A DNA stretch of 64,000 bases from Haliea alexandrii (lineage in GTDB: Bacteria > Pseudomonadota > Gammaproteobacteria > Pseudomonadales > Halieaceae), in assembly GCF_003719295.1 (NCBI RefSeq), contig NZ_RFLW01000003.1:471096-535095 (forward strand). Direction: 5' to 3'. A program made the position numbers and the translations under genes. The notes under the pieces are model-generated. The model was given only the letters and a program-made list of their open reading frames with translations, had not been told where the DNA came from and did no database searches. Positions 45,576 through 55,147 of the stretch are shown in pieces (position 1 is the first letter of the stretch; every line of letters starts with the position of its first letter).

Positions 45576-46433
45576 CTACAGCCAGCGCCACCCGTAACGG
45601 TGGAAGAAACGCAGGCCCGCTCGCAGAAAATAGCTTACGTGCCGCAAGCCCTTGCGTGCCGTTTCCCCGCCGTAATGGCGCACGCGCATCTCGGGCAGAT
45701 AGTGCAGGTCACCCAGGGCAGCCAGGCGCAAGGACAGGTCATAGTCTTCAAAATACAGGAAAAACGCCGGATCAAAACCGCCCACGCGGCGCAACACAGC
45801 CCCTCGCACCAACATGAAGCAGCCGCTTGCCAGCGGCACCGCAGAAGGCCTGCCGGCAGCGTGTACGTCGTGCATGGCGTAGGCGGCAAGGCGCGCCGAG
45901 AAGCGGGCCTGTAACCACGCGGGCGCAAAGGCGCGCAACGCCAGCACCAGCACTGTGGGCATACGCTTGCCAAGATACGCCGGGCTGCCATCTGCCAGCT
46001 CCCCCCGGGGGCAAACGAGCACCACCTGCGGGTGCTCGCGCAGATACCCCAAGCCGACAGCAAGAGCCCGGGCGTCTGTGACAATATCCGGGTTCAGCAC
46101 CAGATGCCAGTCAGAACCACTGTGCTCCAGGGCCCTATTGTGGCCGGCGCCGTAACCGAGATTGGCCGTCGCCCGCAGTACGCGGCACACCACTTCGGTG
46201 CGCTCCCAGGGCAACTGACCGATGGTATCGTGCAGCGCCTGGTGATAGACGCTGCACACCGAATTGTCCACGACGAACACAGCAACCGTTGTGAGCGCAG
46301 CGGCTTCACGCGCCTTCTGCACCGCCACCAGCAGCGCAGCCAGAGTCTCTTTCAGGCGCGCCAGATCGCTGTGGTAGACAACCACAGAAACGCACAGTGA
46401 TGGGACAGCAGTCAACGTGGCCATAGCGGTCAT
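45576..46433 (-). CDS. Family 2 glycosyltransferase (rhamnosyltransferase-like)
   Basis: GT-A fold glycosyltransferase of 285 residues, WbbL-like. Seen are VSVVVYHSDLARLKETL at the start, the sugar-nucleotide motifs NLGYGAGHNRAL and LVLNPDI (a DxD-type equivalent), and SGCFMLVRGAVLRRVGGFDPAFFLYFEDYDLSLRL. It probably adds a deoxyhexose to a surface polysaccharide, yet no polysaccharide cluster is nearby. The start is uncertain: ATG at 46433 or 46424. The region upstream forms a perfect inverted repeat with the start of the Nramp gene. Confidence 0.85.
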   Translation of the reverse strand: MTAMATLTAVPSLCVSVVVYHSDLARLKETLAALLVAVQKAREAAALTTVAVFVVDNSVCSVYHQALHDTIGQLPWERTEVVCRVLRATANLGYGAGHNRALEHSGSDWHLVLNPDIVTDARALAVGLGYLREHPQVVLVCPRGELADGSPAYLGKRMPTVLVLALRAFAPAWLQARFSARLAAYAMHDVHAAGRPSAVPLASGCFMLVRGAVLRRVGGFDPAFFLYFEDYDLSLRLAALGDLHYLPEMRVRHYGGETARKGLRHVSYFLRAGLRFFHRYGWRWL

Positions 46434-46480
46434 GTTAGCAGCCGCACGCGCCGACAACCTAGCACAAGGCTGCTAACATG
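46431..46480. repeat. 13-bp perfect inverted repeat spanning two divergent start regions
   Basis: CATGTTAGCAGCC at 46431-46443 is the exact reverse complement of GGCTGCTAACATG at 46468-46480, with a 24-nt spacer. Each arm contains the ATG of one of the two divergent frames, so both read GGCTGCTAAC directly before ATG. It could be an operator or a duplicated leader; no function is shown. Confidence 0.7.
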
Positions 46481-46510
46481 GACGCTGAAGCCACGTGGGA
46501 GCACCACTTG

Positions 46511-47734
46511 ATGACGTCCAGTAACCAGCGCTTCCGCTTTGGCCCCGGGTTGCTGGTTACAGCAGCTTTCATCGGCCCCGGCACTATAACCACCGCGAGC
46601 TCCGCCGGCGCACACTATGGCTTCGCTCTGCTCTGGGCTTTGCTGTTCTCCGTGTTCGCCACGTATATCCTGCAGGAAATGAGTGCCCGCCTGGGGCTCG
46701 CGACACGCGCTGGCCTGGCAGAAGCGATGCGCGCTCACTTCACCAGCCCACTACTGGGCAAACTCGCGGTTATCCTTGTGGTGGTCGCCATTGGCATTGG
46801 CAACGCGGCCTACGAGGCAGGCAACATTGCGGGAGCAGCGCTGGCGTTGAACACGGTATCCGGTCTCGGCACCGCTTTCTGGTCCGTGGTCATTGGGCTG
46901 GTCGCTGCCGGCCTGCTGGCGAGTGGCCGCTACGCGGTGCTGGAAGCCGTGCTGATCCTGCTCGTACTGGTAATGAGCGCAGTGTTCATGCTCGCCGCGA
47001 TCGTGGTGAGCCCCTCCGTGGCCGACATTCTTCACAGTCTGCTGCGCCCGACGCTGCCCGAGGGATCGGTCATGGTCGCCATCGCGCTGATTGGCACAAC
47101 TGTAGTGCCCTACAACCTGTTCTTGCATGCCAATGCCGTGCGGGAAAAGTGGCCGGCGAACATCAGTCTGGAGCGGGCAGTGCACGAATCGCGCCTGGAC
47201 AGTGGGCTGTCCATCGGTCTCGGTGGGCTGATCACCCTGGCGATCATGAGCACAGCGGCCACGGCTTTTTTTGGTACCGGCGTGACATTCGACGGCAGTT
47301 CGCTGGCGCGGCAACTGGAGCCGCTGCTGGGGCCCGCGGCAAACAGCATTTTTGCCGCCGGCCTGTTCGCCGGCGGCCTGACCAGTGCGATCACCGCCCC
47401 ACTCGCCGCCTCCTATGCGGTTTGTGGCGCCATGGGCTGGCAATCCCGCATGAGCGCTCCGGGCTTCCGCCTGATATGGATCTCTCTACTGACCACCGGC
47501 ACGCTGTTCGCGGCGCTGGGCACACGACCACTCGCCGCGATTTTACTGGCACAGGCAGCCAATGGCCTCCTGCTGCCTGTGGTCGCCGTCTTCCTGCTCC
47601 TGGTGATGAACAGTCGCACGCTGCTGGGGGCACAGGCCAATGGCTGGCTTGCCAACCTGCTGGGAAGCCTGGTGGTAGCGGTCGCAGTGGGCCTGGGCGG
47701 GTTGAAGATCCTGGGTGTTGCGGGCTGGTTGTAG
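46511..47734 (+). CDS. Nramp-related transporter with non-canonical metal site
   Basis: Membrane protein of 407 residues with about eleven transmembrane segments of the Nramp fold. The two metal-binding helices are altered. TM1 reads AAFIGPGTITTASSAG where canonical Nramps have DPGN (Asp and Asn ligands lost), and TM6 reads IGTTVVPYNLFLHA where MPHN is usual (Met and His lost). Transport of manganese by the standard site is therefore unlikely; magnesium, another ion or a different cargo are options. The ATG at 46511 has GGAG 9 nt upstream; an ATG at 46478 would add 11 residues. Confidence 0.85.
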   Translation: MTSSNQRFRFGPGLLVTAAFIGPGTITTASSAGAHYGFALLWALLFSVFATYILQEMSARLGLATRAGLAEAMRAHFTSPLLGKLAVILVVVAIGIGNAAYEAGNIAGAALALNTVSGLGTAFWSVVIGLVAAGLLASGRYAVLEAVLILLVLVMSAVFMLAAIVVSPSVADILHSLLRPTLPEGSVMVAIALIGTTVVPYNLFLHANAVREKWPANISLERAVHESRLDSGLSIGLGGLITLAIMSTAATAFFGTGVTFDGSSLARQLEPLLGPAANSIFAAGLFAGGLTSAITAPLAASYAVCGAMGWQSRMSAPGFRLIWISLLTTGTLFAALGTRPLAAILLAQAANGLLLPVVAVFLLLVMNSRTLLGAQANGWLANLLGSLVVAVAVGLGGLKILGVAGWL

Positions 47735-48019
47735 GCCACCGGGCTCGGGATTCTGCAGGAAAGTGCTTGCCAAATGCCGGGCGTGCTTGGAGTATTGGGA
47801 AAGACGGTAAAGGGGGCAACGCTTGTGAAAGATAGAGGATACGGCGGCTTGTTTGTGTAGAAAATCACAAAAAGTGTCTATCATCATGTTATTAATGAAC
47901 TTTTCCTCTTATTTCCGTGCTAACCTCGACTCACTGATTCGATCGCTCCCTGCCTCAGGGGGCGGGTTGAGGGACACAATAAAACCTTCTTCACTATCGC
48001 GGGCACTAAGGGGAAGACA

Positions 48020-50248
48020 ATGATCACTCGGTTTGCCACTCTCACCAGCCGGTTTACTCTCGGGCTAGCCCTCCTCATGAGTTTGTATGCCTGCGGCGGT
48101 GGCGGCGGTGGTGGCGGTGGCGGGTTCCTGCCCGAGCCCGGCGAGGATGACGTGACCTACGCCCTCACGCTGACCCTGCTCGATGCCGATGGCAACCCTA
48201 CCAGCAGCGTCACTTCGACCACACCGGCAACACTGGAAGTCCGCGTAAACCGCAACAATGATCGCGGTGTCCCCGTGGCGGACGCACTGGTCTCGGCGAC
48301 GACATCGCTGGGCGTGATAGCGCCGGATACCGGCACGGCACTCAGCAATGCCGAGGGCATCGCCACGCTGCAGGTGAGTGGTGACGGGCAACTCGGCGCA
48401 GGCACCATCACGGTCAGCGTGGATGCGCCCGCGGGCACCGTGACCGAAGCGCTAAACTTCTCCATAGATCAGGCTGCCCTGCGACTGGGTTCATTCGCCG
48501 ACGGTGTTTTTCGCCCGGGCGTTATTGGCATCAGCGGTGACACCCTGCCGCGTAACGGCTCTGCCGAACTGACCGTGTTTGTGGTCGACGGTGACGGGGA
48601 GCCGGTCAGCACCGAGCAGGAAGTGCGCTTCCGCAGTGATTGCGAGCGGTCCGGATTGGCAGAACTGCCGGTGTCGGCCACTACAACCGATGGTCGGGTC
48701 ACGGTTGAATACACTGTCGCCGGCTGCTCCGGCACGGACACGGTAACCGCAAGCATCGCAGGCCTTGCCAGCACCGCCACCACCAACATCACCGTGGCGC
48801 CCCCTGGCGCCACCTCGATCGTTTTTGACAGTGCCGAACCTGCGGTACTCGCCCTGCGCGGCACCGGCGGCGGCAGTGGCCTGCAGGAAACCGGGGCCGT
48901 CACCTTTATTGTGTCTGACTCCGACAACGTGCCTATCCAGGGCGTTGCCGTTGACTTCTCTCTCAGCACCACCATTGGTGGCCTGTCACTGGTACGTACG
49001 CGCGCGGTCTCCAACACGGAAGGCATCGTCAGCGCCACGGTACAGTCAGGCAACGTGGCCACAGCGGTACGCGTTATCGCCACCATCATGGCCGACACGA
49101 GCAGCGGCACCCTTGACTTGTCGACGGTCTCCGACGTACTCGCAGTAACGACCGGCCTGCCGGACCAGAACTCGGTTAGCCTGTCTGCAACCGAGCTGAC
49201 CGTGCGCGGCGCACGCGAATTCGACGGCATCACCAGCGAAATCACCGTGCGCATGGCAGACAAGTTCAACAACCCGGTGCCGGATGGCACAGCAGCCGTG
49301 TTCCAGACTGAATACGGCTCCATCCAGGGTTCCTGCGTTACCGATGGGGGGGCCTGCTCCGTGATCTGGACCAGCCAGGCACCGCGCTTCCCCACCTTCA
49401 ATAGCGACCTGGTACGCACTACCCGCGACAGCAACTACAGCTGCCCAAGCCACAACGTCGGCTTCGGACCCTGCCCGGACGACCTCGGCTATATCCGCGG
49501 GCTGCGCTCTACCATTCTGGTGACCGCACTGGGTGAGGAGTCGTTCATCGACGCCAACGGCAATGGCCTGTACGACGAGGGTGAAAGCTTTCAGAACCTG
49601 ACCGAAGCATTCCTCGACCACAATGAGGACGGCCGCTATAACCCGGCACAGGGTTGTGTTTCGGGAGCCCCCGCCAACTGTGCGGCGGCGGGGTCGGAAG
49701 AAACCTTCGTCGACCTAAACAGCGACGGTACCTTCTCGCGTGGCACCAGCTCAACATTCCCCAACGGCCTGTACAATGGGGTGCTCTGCCCCCCCGCAGG
49801 AGACGGGGTGTACTGCAGCCGCGAGCTCGTGAACGTGCGTGACAGCCTGGTGCTGGTCATGGGTTCGGATTCCAATTTCGACATCCTCGTGGTCGACAAC
49901 AGCACGCGCCGCCAGCCCTCCGTGTTGCAGGCAGGCCGGACGTACACCGTGTACGTGGCTGACATTTACAACAACGCACCTGCGGGTGGTTCGACCGTCT
50001 CCGTCACCGGGGATGGTTGCGAGGTGAGCGGCAGCGCCACGGACTTTGAAGTCGTGGACAGCAACAGCATTGGTGCCCTCACCCTGCCAGCCTTCAGCAT
50101 TGTCGAAAATGCCGGTGGCAGCATAACCATCTCGGTAGACGGTGGTGGCGTGACTGTCGCACGGGACTTCTCCTGTCAGGCGGCACCAGAGCCCGAGTGT
50201 GACCCCAATACCGACCCTGACTGTCTGGTGCCTGGCGGCGGCCCCTGA
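48020..50248 (+). CDS. Ig-like-domain surface lipoprotein
   Basis: Large lipoprotein of 742 residues. The lipobox is LYAC (Cys25), followed by ten glycines. Several Big_1/invasin-type Ig-like domains follow, with recurrent VPVADALVSATTSLG, TLQVSGDGQLGAGTITVSVD and VPIQGVAVDFSLSTTIGGLS patterns, to about residue 500. Next are EF-hand-like loops (DANGNGLYDEGE, DHNEDGRYNPAQG, DLNSDGTFSRG) and a Cys-containing end. It is probably exposed on the outer membrane and involved in adhesion. Preceded by a 285-nt gene-free stretch with no clear element beyond the ribosome-binding site GGGGAAG. Confidence 0.85.
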   Translation: MITRFATLTSRFTLGLALLMSLYACGGGGGGGGGGFLPEPGEDDVTYALTLTLLDADGNPTSSVTSTTPATLEVRVNRNNDRGVPVADALVSATTSLGVIAPDTGTALSNAEGIATLQVSGDGQLGAGTITVSVDAPAGTVTEALNFSIDQAALRLGSFADGVFRPGVIGISGDTLPRNGSAELTVFVVDGDGEPVSTEQEVRFRSDCERSGLAELPVSATTTDGRVTVEYTVAGCSGTDTVTASIAGLASTATTNITVAPPGATSIVFDSAEPAVLALRGTGGGSGLQETGAVTFIVSDSDNVPIQGVAVDFSLSTTIGGLSLVRTRAVSNTEGIVSATVQSGNVATAVRVIATIMADTSSGTLDLSTVSDVLAVTTGLPDQNSVSLSATELTVRGAREFDGITSEITVRMADKFNNPVPDGTAAVFQTEYGSIQGSCVTDGGACSVIWTSQAPRFPTFNSDLVRTTRDSNYSCPSHNVGFGPCPDDLGYIRGLRSTILVTALGEESFIDANGNGLYDEGESFQNLTEAFLDHNEDGRYNPAQGCVSGAPANCAAAGSEETFVDLNSDGTFSRGTSSTFPNGLYNGVLCPPAGDGVYCSRELVNVRDSLVLVMGSDSNFDILVVDNSTRRQPSVLQAGRTYTVYVADIYNNAPAGGSTVSVTGDGCEVSGSATDFEVVDSNSIGALTLPAFSIVENAGGSITISVDGGGVTVARDFSCQAAPEPECDPNTDPDCLVPGGGP

Positions 50249-50260
50249 TCGTCAGTGCTT

Positions 50261-50300
50261 AGATAACAAAAGGCCCGCATCAGCGGGCCTTTTGTTATCT
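50261..50300. terminator. Bidirectional rho-independent terminator
   Basis: AGATAACAAAAGGCCCGC (50261-50278) is perfectly complementary to 50283-50300 around the loop ATCA. The 18-bp stem has a GC core with A and T tracts on its two sides, so it can stop the lipoprotein transcript and the convergent esterase transcript. Confidence 0.92.
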
Positions 50301-50314
50301 TGCGCTCGTAGTCA

Positions 50315-51460
50315 CTAGTCGCGTGTCGTTTCCCAACCGTCACCTTGCAGCATAGAACTCACCCAATCAGCCACGGACACTCCGCCGGCGGTCTTGCCCA
50401 GGTCGCCGATCAGGAAGGTATGCTCCGCACCTGTCGCCACAAACGATTTAACCCGCTCAGGGAACGCCGCTTCAAGGTCATCCAATTCGCCGATCAAGGC
50501 TTCCTCGAATGCCTCGCCACCCACCTGCACAAAAGTCAATGAGATCACCGTATCCCGGGTGTAACTCATCATGCCCAGGCTGAAATTGTCATCCTCACTG
50601 AGCTGGTATTTGTGATAGTCGGTGATGTGGCCGTCGTCACCAATGCAGGTCTCACAGCTCTCGGGGAAAAACGCCGTCGCATTCCACTCTGTCAGCAACT
50701 GCTCAATGAAAGAAGGATCGTCAATACGTCCCAACCCCAAGCCAGAATCATTGATCAGCTCTATCGGCACGTCTGGGTACAACTGGCGCACCAGTGGTAG
50801 CGCATACGTTGTACCAAAACCCCCGGCGCTAACACCGGTCAGTAAAATGCGCCGCGGCGCCGGGAACGTATTCACCGCAACGTCCAGTGAAGCAGACAGG
50901 TTGTGCAGGCCCCGATGGAAACGGTCGGCGCTACCATCTTCGTCCGTATCTACATCCTGATCACCGGCATGTAAAGAGCCATCACAGTAAGGCAGGTACA
51001 CTGTGTTCCAACCCGCAACCGGGTTGTCCGCCAGGGCGGGATCCAGCACCCCCAACGGTGGAATGCCGGGTGCCGCCTGCTCCGTAGCCAAACAAAGGTC
51101 GGACCAGCAGGCACCACCGCCCTGCAGGAAAATCACCAGATCCTCAGAGCCGGTATCCCGGGTTGCCATGGTGTATTCACCCCCGGTAAGGCACAGGGGG
51201 CCGTCTCCCGCCCCGAAGCTGTGATTGACGACATCACCATCCGTCTCAGACAGCATCGGCGTATATTCACCCAGGTAGCGCGCAATGCCCTGATCCAAAA
51301 GCTCCTGGAACGGTACCGCCGCAGGCTCTGGCGGTGGTTCGACAGGGGCCACAACGCTATCCACAGAATCACTGCAGGCGGTCAGCACAGGCAGCGCAGC
51401 GCACAGCGCAAGGGACAGCGGACGAAGGCTTGATCGGCGGAAAACATCCTGATTTGTCAT
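50315..51460 (-). CDS. Pectin acetylesterase-family lipoprotein
   Basis: Exported hydrolase of 381 residues with a lipobox LTAC (Cys29). Pectin-acetylesterase/notum features are IFLQGGGACWSDLCL (oxyanion loop), the nucleophile in LTGVSAGGFGTTYAL, and His in ATGAEHTFLIG with an Asp upstream (INDSGLG region). The natural ester is unknown; bacterial relatives rarely act on pectin. It may be anchored in the outer membrane. Apparently monocistronic, with the shared terminator just downstream. Confidence 0.85.
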   Translation of the reverse strand: MTNQDVFRRSSLRPLSLALCAALPVLTACSDSVDSVVAPVEPPPEPAAVPFQELLDQGIARYLGEYTPMLSETDGDVVNHSFGAGDGPLCLTGGEYTMATRDTGSEDLVIFLQGGGACWSDLCLATEQAAPGIPPLGVLDPALADNPVAGWNTVYLPYCDGSLHAGDQDVDTDEDGSADRFHRGLHNLSASLDVAVNTFPAPRRILLTGVSAGGFGTTYALPLVRQLYPDVPIELINDSGLGLGRIDDPSFIEQLLTEWNATAFFPESCETCIGDDGHITDYHKYQLSEDDNFSLGMMSYTRDTVISLTFVQVGGEAFEEALIGELDDLEAAFPERVKSFVATGAEHTFLIGDLGKTAGGVSVADWVSSMLQGDGWETTRD

Positions 51461-51716
51461 TATTAATCTCCGGGACTATGCGCGCCGACCTGAGTGTCGA
51501 TGCTTGAACGCTAAGATGCCCAGTCCCGCTCCATGTTTCAAGCATATGACACGATGACGTTCAACTTACCTGCGCCTACATACTGTTTTATAGATCGTAT
51601 GGTTCGAATTAATCATGTTTTCAGAACCGATGTTCCGGGTTACAGTACGCGTTCGTAGCAGGGCGCCGACACGGGCACTGTGCGATCACATATTGAGTCA
51701 TAGACGAGGAGTTACC

Positions 51717-52289
51717 ATGATCTCTGCAGGACAGGTTCCACAAACTGTTTTCAAGACGCGTGTTCGCGATGAATCCGTCGGCGGCGAGAACCCTTACCGC
51801 TGGCAGGACACCAGCACAGACGATATCTTTGCTGGCAAGAAGGTCGTCGTTTTCTCTCTGCCAGGTGCCTTTACCCCCACTTGCTCTTCCAACCACCTGC
51901 CGCGCTACGAAGCGCTGTTCGAGGACTTCAAGAGCCAAGGTGTTGACGAGATCTATTGCATCTCGGTCAATGACGCTTTTGTGATGTTCCAGTGGGGCAA
52001 GCAGGTTGGCGCAAAGAACGTGAAAATGCTGCCCGACGGCAACGGTGAGTTCACCCGTAAAATGGGTATGCTGGTCGACAAGTCCAACCTGGGCTTCGGC
52101 ATGCGTTCCTGGCGGTACTCCATGCTGGTCAACGATGGCAAGATCGAGAAGCTGTTCGCCGAGCCCGACTTTGGCGATGTCTGCCCGACTGACCCCTTCG
52201 AAGTCTCGGATGCCGACACCATGCTGGCCTACCTGAAAGGGACCGAGTCAGAAGGCGTTGCGGCACCCAGCAAGTCTTTCGTCGGCTGA
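51717..52289 (+). CDS. Peroxiredoxin, Prx5 type
   Basis: Thiol peroxidase of 190 residues reducing hydrogen peroxide and alkyl peroxides. The peroxidatic Cys is in [17 protein letters not shown], the Prx5 signature. Further cysteines occur in EIYCISVND and [17 protein letters not shown]. The latter sequence is typical of the prokaryotic peroxiredoxin-glutaredoxin group, but no glutaredoxin domain follows, so an external thiol or glutaredoxin would be needed. The ATG at 51717 has GAGGAG upstream. A hairpin terminator follows. Confidence 0.92.
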   Translation: MISAGQVPQTVFKTRVRDESVGGENPYRWQDTSTDDIFAGKKVVVFSLPGAFTPTCSSNHLPRYEALFEDFKSQGVDEIYCISVNDAFVMFQWGKQVGAKNVKMLPDGNGEFTRKMGMLVDKSNLGFGMRSWRYSMLVNDGKIEKLFAEPDFGDVCPTDPFEVSDADTMLAYLKGTESEGVAAPSKSFVG

Positions 52290-52297
52290 TAATACCC

Positions 52298-52324
52298 GGC
52301 TCTCCGCAGACCCTGCGGAGAGCC
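52298..52324 (+). terminator. Terminator of the peroxiredoxin gene
   Basis: GGCTCTCCGCAG (52298-52309) pairs perfectly with CTGCGGAGAGCC (52313-52324) around a 3-nt loop, followed by a pyrimidine-rich TCCTTCCTC stretch, 9 nt after the stop. Confidence 0.75.
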
Positions 52325-52346
52325 TCCTTCCTCAAAAGCTGAACCG

Positions 52347-52378
52347 AAAAAAAAGGGGCGTCCTCGCAAGGACGCCCC
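52347..52378 (-). terminator. Terminator of the TonB-dependent receptor gene
   Basis: GGGGCGTCCT (52355-52364) and AGGACGCCCC (52369-52378) form a 10-bp stem with a 4-nt loop. On the minus strand it is followed by eight T, a classical rho-independent terminator 28 nt after the receptor stop. Confidence 0.9.
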
Positions 52379-52405
52379 CAAAATCGATACAGCCTGCCTG
52401 GTTAA

Positions 52406-54910
52406 TCAGTACTCGTAGGTAATGTCCAGACCATAGGTGCGCGGCGGACCATACTCTTCGGTGGTCAGACCGAGGCCGCCGAAGTTGATCGCGAACGTGG
52501 GATAGTCATCATCCGTCAGGTTACGACCCCACAGAGCCACAGACATCACGCCATCGCCGACCTTGATGCTTTCCAGGCTCAAGCGGGCATCAACCAGGGT
52601 GCGCTCGTCCATGATTGCATGATCATAGATGACCGGCACGCCGCTGACGTTCGCCGTCCAGAGGGCGGACTCGTACCACTCGTCCTGCCAATTGACCTGC
52701 ACATAGCCACGGATATCACCGAATGAGGTGCGCGCAAACACGTAGTCAGCGGAGGCGTTGATCTGGTTGTCCGGGAACCCGCGCTTGGCGCTGTCCTTGG
52801 TTTCAATGCAGGTGCCGCCTGTGCCGCACAGTTCGGGGAACTTCTCAAAGTCGCCCGTCACGTAGGAGTATGCAAGGCTCAAGACCAGATCTTCTGCGGG
52901 TGCGACCTGGATCTCCAGTTCACCCCCCCAGCGATCCGCTTCACCGGCATTGGTGATAACGCTGGTTGCCTGTCCGCCCTCGGTCTTGATCTGGCTGACT
53001 TGCAGATCCTCATACACGTAGGTGTACAGCGAGCCGTTGATACGCAGGCGGTTATCCCACCAATCGCTCTTCAGCCCCAGCTCCCACTGCTCCATGGTTT
53101 CTTCGTCGTAGGCGTTGTCGAACACTTCACCATTGAAACCACCGCTGCGGTAGCCCGTTGCATAGCGAACGAAGGCGTTGAGGTCGTCGGTAAACTGATA
53201 CGCGGCGGTAACGTTACCGCTGACGTTGGAGAAATCCTCTTCGCGCGTTGTCGAGCGTGCCGGGGTCACGCCAAACGGTGTAACGACCTCTGAATAGTCG
53301 TAGAAAATATCCTTGGTTTCTTCGGTATAGCGGATACCTGCCGTCAGCGACAGACGATCACCCAGCACGTCGGGGCGCCAGGTTGCCTGGGTGAAAGCCG
53401 CAATCGAGTCGGTGGAGTTCTCATAGTACTGCGTGCCAGCACCTGCCAACGGCGCACTGAAGATCGCGGCACGATCGTACTCGCCTTCATCTTCGAAATA
53501 ATAAAGGCCCAGTACGTAATCAACGCGGTCTGTCGCACCGATGATGTTGAATTCCTGCGATGTCTGCTCGTACTTGGACAGCGTGTCCTGCTTGGAGTGG
53601 TTCACGCCCAGGCTGTCGATGCCGGCCCACAGTCCGTCAACAAAGGGGTAAGCAAAACCTGAGGACGGGCCGTACAACTGCGCCAGGGTCAAGTGCACCA
53701 GATCGGAATAAGCGCCCACGCCGTTCTCGTCCAGTGTGCTGTCGATGTTCTCGAGGTCGCCAAACACATAGGTCTGCAACTCGCGGTAGGCGGTAATGGA
53801 GCGCAGGGTCACATCACCCAGTACGCCGACTTCACCCAGCTCCCAGTTCAGGGTTGCCGTATGGCCTTCCACTTCATTGTCAGAGCGCGGCGTGAAATCT
53901 GAAGCAGCTGCATCAACACGGCCCTGACCATCCGCAGCGATGCCTTGATACACGGCAATGCTTTCCTGCAGCGAGGGAATCCAGCGCGAGGCAATACGCG
54001 GGTCGCTACCCGGAATACTGGCCCAGAACTGCGCGCCCTGCAGAGTACCCTGCATGGCGGAAATACGGTCGACGTTGCCTGCGGGGTCCAACGCAGTGAA
54101 ACCGGTTACCTTCTGCAAACCACCCAACTCATCGAGATCGCTCTTGTCGTAGCTGTAGTCCACGGTTAGCGCATCGGTGGGTTCCCACAGCAATGAGATA
54201 CGGTAGGCTTGGCGATCGATGCTGTCGTAGCCGGGACCGCCATTCAGGCTGTCATACAGCGGGTCACGCTCGCGCGTCTGCAAACCGAACGCTGCCGACA
54301 GCTTGCCAAGGCCTTCACCGACTTCACCGACGGAAGGCAAGTCAGCGTTCACTTTCAACGCCCGCTCATCATACTTGCCGAGCGTGCCCTTGACGCGGAA
54401 GCCCAGTTCTCCAGTGGGCTTGCGGGAAATGAAGTTCACAGCGCCAGCAGTAGAGTTACGTCCGTACAGTGTGCCTTGGGGGCCACGCAATACCTCAACG
54501 CGCTCGAGCTCAGCGACATCCATCGCCGAACCCTGCATTTTGCCGACGTAGACGCCATCAAGGTAAATAGCTACCGCAGGATCCAGAGACAGGTTGGCGG
54601 GGCTACCGCCGGCAAACCCGCGAATGGAGATGCTGGTCGCGCCGCGTGAGCCCGGGGCGTTAAAGCCGCTCAAGCCAGGCACCTGACCAATAAGGCCCTC
54701 AATGTTCTCGATACCACGCTGCTCCAGTGCGCCCGTGGTCAAGGCAGTGATGGAGATCGGTGTTTCCTGTGTGCTTTCAGCGCGTTTCTGCGCGGTAACA
54801 ATCACTTCTTCCAGCGCGGTTACCTGTGCCTGCGATGCCATGCTCATGCCAAAGGCGATGGATGACAGGGCCAGCGCCAGTGGGCGCGGCGCGAACCTGA
54901 ATGTCTTCAT
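52406..54910 (-). CDS. TonB-dependent receptor
   Basis: Outer-membrane active transporter of 834 residues. A signal peptide (about 1-27) is followed by a TonB-box-like ALEEVIVTAQKR. The plug has PISITALTTGALEQRG and GATSISIRGFAG, VEVLRGPQGTLYGRNSTAGAVNFISRKP follows, and then a 22-strand-type barrel ending YGLDITYEY. This group is abundant in marine degraders and often imports hydrophobic or complex organics rather than iron. Its neighbours are acyl-CoA catabolism genes, suggesting uptake of their substrate. The ATG at 54910 has GAGAGGA upstream. Confidence 0.93.
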   Translation of the reverse strand: MKTFRFAPRPLALALSSIAFGMSMASQAQVTALEEVIVTAQKRAESTQETPISITALTTGALEQRGIENIEGLIGQVPGLSGFNAPGSRGATSISIRGFAGGSPANLSLDPAVAIYLDGVYVGKMQGSAMDVAELERVEVLRGPQGTLYGRNSTAGAVNFISRKPTGELGFRVKGTLGKYDERALKVNADLPSVGEVGEGLGKLSAAFGLQTRERDPLYDSLNGGPGYDSIDRQAYRISLLWEPTDALTVDYSYDKSDLDELGGLQKVTGFTALDPAGNVDRISAMQGTLQGAQFWASIPGSDPRIASRWIPSLQESIAVYQGIAADGQGRVDAAASDFTPRSDNEVEGHTATLNWELGEVGVLGDVTLRSITAYRELQTYVFGDLENIDSTLDENGVGAYSDLVHLTLAQLYGPSSGFAYPFVDGLWAGIDSLGVNHSKQDTLSKYEQTSQEFNIIGATDRVDYVLGLYYFEDEGEYDRAAIFSAPLAGAGTQYYENSTDSIAAFTQATWRPDVLGDRLSLTAGIRYTEETKDIFYDYSEVVTPFGVTPARSTTREEDFSNVSGNVTAAYQFTDDLNAFVRYATGYRSGGFNGEVFDNAYDEETMEQWELGLKSDWWDNRLRINGSLYTYVYEDLQVSQIKTEGGQATSVITNAGEADRWGGELEIQVAPAEDLVLSLAYSYVTGDFEKFPELCGTGGTCIETKDSAKRGFPDNQINASADYVFARTSFGDIRGYVQVNWQDEWYESALWTANVSGVPVIYDHAIMDERTLVDARLSLESIKVGDGVMSVALWGRNLTDDDYPTFAINFGGLGLTTEEYGPPRTYGLDITYEY

Positions 54911-55006
54911 GGGGGATCCTCTCATGCGGGTCGAACAGTTATCCCTGCACAGCGCCAGGGCGATGCGGGCCTTTTATGTCTTACCTGGGTGCTACCTGTA
55001 CCCAAC

Positions 55007-55034
55007 CTAAAACTTTTCTGCGGTTACGTTTTAG
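55007..55034. promoter_or_regulatory. Inverted repeat upstream of the TonB-dependent receptor
   Basis: CTAAAAC at 55007-55013 and GTTTTAG at 55028-55034 are reverse complements spaced by 14 nt, about 100 nt before the receptor start and downstream of a tetR gene. It is a possible regulator site, though short. Confidence 0.3.
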
Positions 55035-55147
55035 ACGGGAGGCCAACTTTACACCGCACAACCAGCACGGAATAGTGATGAATTACCAAAAATTGAGGAT
55101 ACGGTGCAGATAACGATACCAATCTGCGAACGCGGTGCGGGAATTAT

